Shown here: positions 20,753 to 21,988 of the stretch, piece after piece
How positions within the stretch are numbered: the first letter of the stretch is position 1
Layout: the number at the start of each line of letters is the position of its first letter
Origin: Euglena gracilis
Lineage: Eukaryota > Euglenozoa > Euglenophyceae > Euglenales > Euglenaceae
NCBI GenBank assembly: GCA_900893395.1
Contig: CAAHFI010730788.1
Span: 1 to 21,988, forward strand
DNA: 21,988 nucleotides
Direction of reading: 5' to 3'
The notes under the pieces: model-generated
Databases searched by the model: none
Seen by the model: the letters and a program-made list of their open reading frames with translations, nothing else
What the model was told of the DNA's origin: nothing
Translations under genes and position numbers: made by a program

Positions 20753-21814
20753 ATGTTAGCTCTATTGGATTTCATATATGCAGAGAAAGATAGGCGTTAT
20801 CCAGACATGGACTTAACTTTTATGGAATTCTTTATGAATCTTGTAGATTCTAAGGAACTAGTATCAGCTGAGTTATTGTCTAAATATGGAGTATTGAGCA
20901 TCAAACCAGGTAGGACTACGTTACATAGTACTCATATCAAAAGAATATTAGATCGGTGTCATCTTAAGGAAAACACTGACTATATAATTCGGCCCCAGCT
21001 GGGGCCGATTTCTCGTGGAGCTCCTAAGGATTGCTACTTTATTACACCTAAAGCATTTAAGATATTACTTATGAACTCAGAAAATGAGATCAAATATAGA
21101 GAATATTATCTATTTCTCGAAGATTGTATTTACCATTACAACCTTAGACAACTATCTGAACTGAAGAAAGCAAATATGGATCTAGTAGAAGATAACAAAG
21201 TAGTAACTACTGAACGTAATTCTCTAATTAATAGAGTAGATGCATTACTAGCTAAGTTAGATAGAGAAGCCATTGAGAGAGAACAGGAAAGAAGAGAAAC
21301 AGAACAAGAACGCAAGGAAGCAGACACTAAGCATCAAAATCTATTGAAAGAATTGGAACTGGCTGGACATGAACGCAAAGAAACAGAGTTGAGAGCAGAA
21401 GCCAGACACAATGATACACAGAATAAGCTGGATCATATGCAGGACACACTAGATAGGATCAAAGCAAAGTTACCTGACTGCGCTCATGTACCAGAATTGG
21501 AAAGCTTCAAAGATAGGTTTGTTTTAATGAAGTACAAGCAGGACGAAAGTAAACTCTACGTAATTAGAGCACAAGAGAGAGCACTGAAAAAACTAGTGAC
21601 TTTGAAAATGAAAGCAGGATATGACATGATATCAACACTAGATTCAGAGACAATCCCCAATTCTATTACATTATGGCTAGCAATAAAACAGGAACTAAGC
21701 AAGAGCTGTAAAATACATACAAGATATAATGATGTATTACTCACTGGAATTACATTATCAGAGTTAACTGAGTTAGTAAAGCAAGTATTTGAGATTAGAA
21801 AACAAATTAAGTAA
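20753..21814 (+). CDS. MSV199/DUF3627 protein 3
   Basis: A protein of 353 residues, intact. I start it at the ATG at 20753; an in-frame TTG at 20717 lies inside the promoter box. Residues about 15-130 are MSV199 (RRYPDMDLTFMEFFMNLVDS, KYGVLSIKPGRTTL, ENTDY, CYFITPKAFKILLMNSENE, YYLFLED). About 133-245 is a strongly charged coiled coil (REAIEREQERRETEQERKEA). About 255-350 is DUF3627-type (DRFVLMKYKQDESKLYVIRA, IPNSITLWLAIKQEL). The codons for RPQLGP form a G+C-rich palindrome. A near-identical remnant with the same promoter lies at 15614. A TTTTTCT signal lies 6 nt after the stop. It is probably a DNA-binding early protein, by family only. Confidence 0.9.
   Translation: MLALLDFIYAEKDRRYPDMDLTFMEFFMNLVDSKELVSAELLSKYGVLSIKPGRTTLHSTHIKRILDRCHLKENTDYIIRPQLGPISRGAPKDCYFITPKAFKILLMNSENEIKYREYYLFLEDCIYHYNLRQLSELKKANMDLVEDNKVVTTERNSLINRVDALLAKLDREAIEREQERRETEQERKEADTKHQNLLKELELAGHERKETELRAEARHNDTQNKLDHMQDTLDRIKAKLPDCAHVPELESFKDRFVLMKYKQDESKLYVIRAQERALKKLVTLKMKAGYDMISTLDSETIPNSITLWLAIKQELSKSCKIHTRYNDVLLTGITLSELTELVKQVFEIRKQIK
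20989..21008. repeat. Palindrome inside MSV199 gene 3
   Basis: TCGGCCCCAG followed by its exact reverse complement, 20 bp without a mismatch (26 bp with one). It is centred on a codon boundary, 15 nt after the Tyr codon of ENTDY. Eighteen consecutive bases hold 16 G+C inside an AT-rich gene. Confidence 0.95.
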
Positions 21815-21819
21815 TGTTA

Positions 21820-21826
21820 TTTTTCT
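21820..21826 (+). terminator. T5NT 3'-end signal
   Basis: TTTTTCT, 6 nt after the stop at 21814. Confidence 0.45.
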
Positions 21827-21884
21827 AATTTCTACTACTCGGACCATCAACTATTCGGTAATTATATATGATAGCCTGTGTATT

Positions 21885-21988
21885 ATCTATTACTCTTCTG
21901 CTTCCTCTTCGCCGATGAGTAAGCAACACAGTTCAACTAGCTAACAACACCCCTACATATTCTCTCTAAAATCTGAGTATAGTTTTTA
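21885..21988 (+). repeat. Dispersed repeat R, copy 4 (runs out of the window)
   Basis: TATCTATTACTCTTCTGCTT, GATGAGTAAGC, CAACACCCCTACATATTCTC, TCTGAGTATAGTTTTTA. It has the same start as copy 3 and continues past the window end, directly behind MSV199 gene 3. Confidence 0.8.

Noticed and set aside
13945-21988. Repeat R as a CRISPR array or insertion sequence
   Set aside because: Copies are 1-5 kb apart with genes between them. No regular spacers, no terminal inverted repeats and no transposase were found.
1-21988. tRNA or rRNA genes
   Set aside because: No cloverleaf with a GTTCRA-type T loop and no rRNA-like stretch was noticed by reading; a dedicated search was not possible.

Overview
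The window reads as an accessory stretch of a large nucleocytoplasmic DNA virus (Nucleocytoviricota). It is AT-rich and intron-free, with closely packed genes on both strands. It carries viral DNA-binding gene families known from insect iridoviruses and entomopoxviruses: three MSV199/DUF3627 genes with several remnants, and one BRO-N gene with a GIY-YIG-like domain. Fifteen transcription units share an upstream AAAATTGATTT-type box that contains the mimivirus early promoter core AAAATTGA. No core gene (polymerase, major capsid, packaging ATPase) was recognised, so the virus family stays open. Nothing shows whether this is a free virus genome or a copy inside host DNA.

Layout. 1-6.5 kb: the end of an unknown protein, a TARG1-like macrodomain, two of three related secreted cysteine-rich proteins, and several unknown helical or coiled-coil proteins. 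6.9-12.1 kb: genes visibly richer in G+C (unknown helical proteins and an F-box/ankyrin-like protein), with roomy gaps, one early-type promoter that has no convincing gene behind it, and a covarying stem-loop repeated behind two unrelated genes. 12.5-22 kb: a gene-family expansion zone with MSV199 genes, their remnants, a BRO gene, a third cysteine-rich protein, an S74-type fibre-chaperone fossil, an F-box/leucine-rich-repeat gene, and a dispersed repeat between the MSV199 genes.

Expression. Genes with the AAAATTGATTT box are probably early: MSV199, BRO, macrodomain, F-box and most helical proteins. The three cysteine-rich secreted proteins and the 5.2-6.2 kb pair lack it and may be late. Many stops are followed within about 100 nt by TTTTTNT, the poxvirus early termination signal, or by a strong hairpin.

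Most unusual observation: the three MSV199 paralogues that retain the region each carry a near-perfect palindrome of 20-26 nt, unrelated in sequence, at almost the same codon position, centred exactly on a codon boundary. One paralogue carries it twice in tandem. Several loci here look broken; they are described only in outline.
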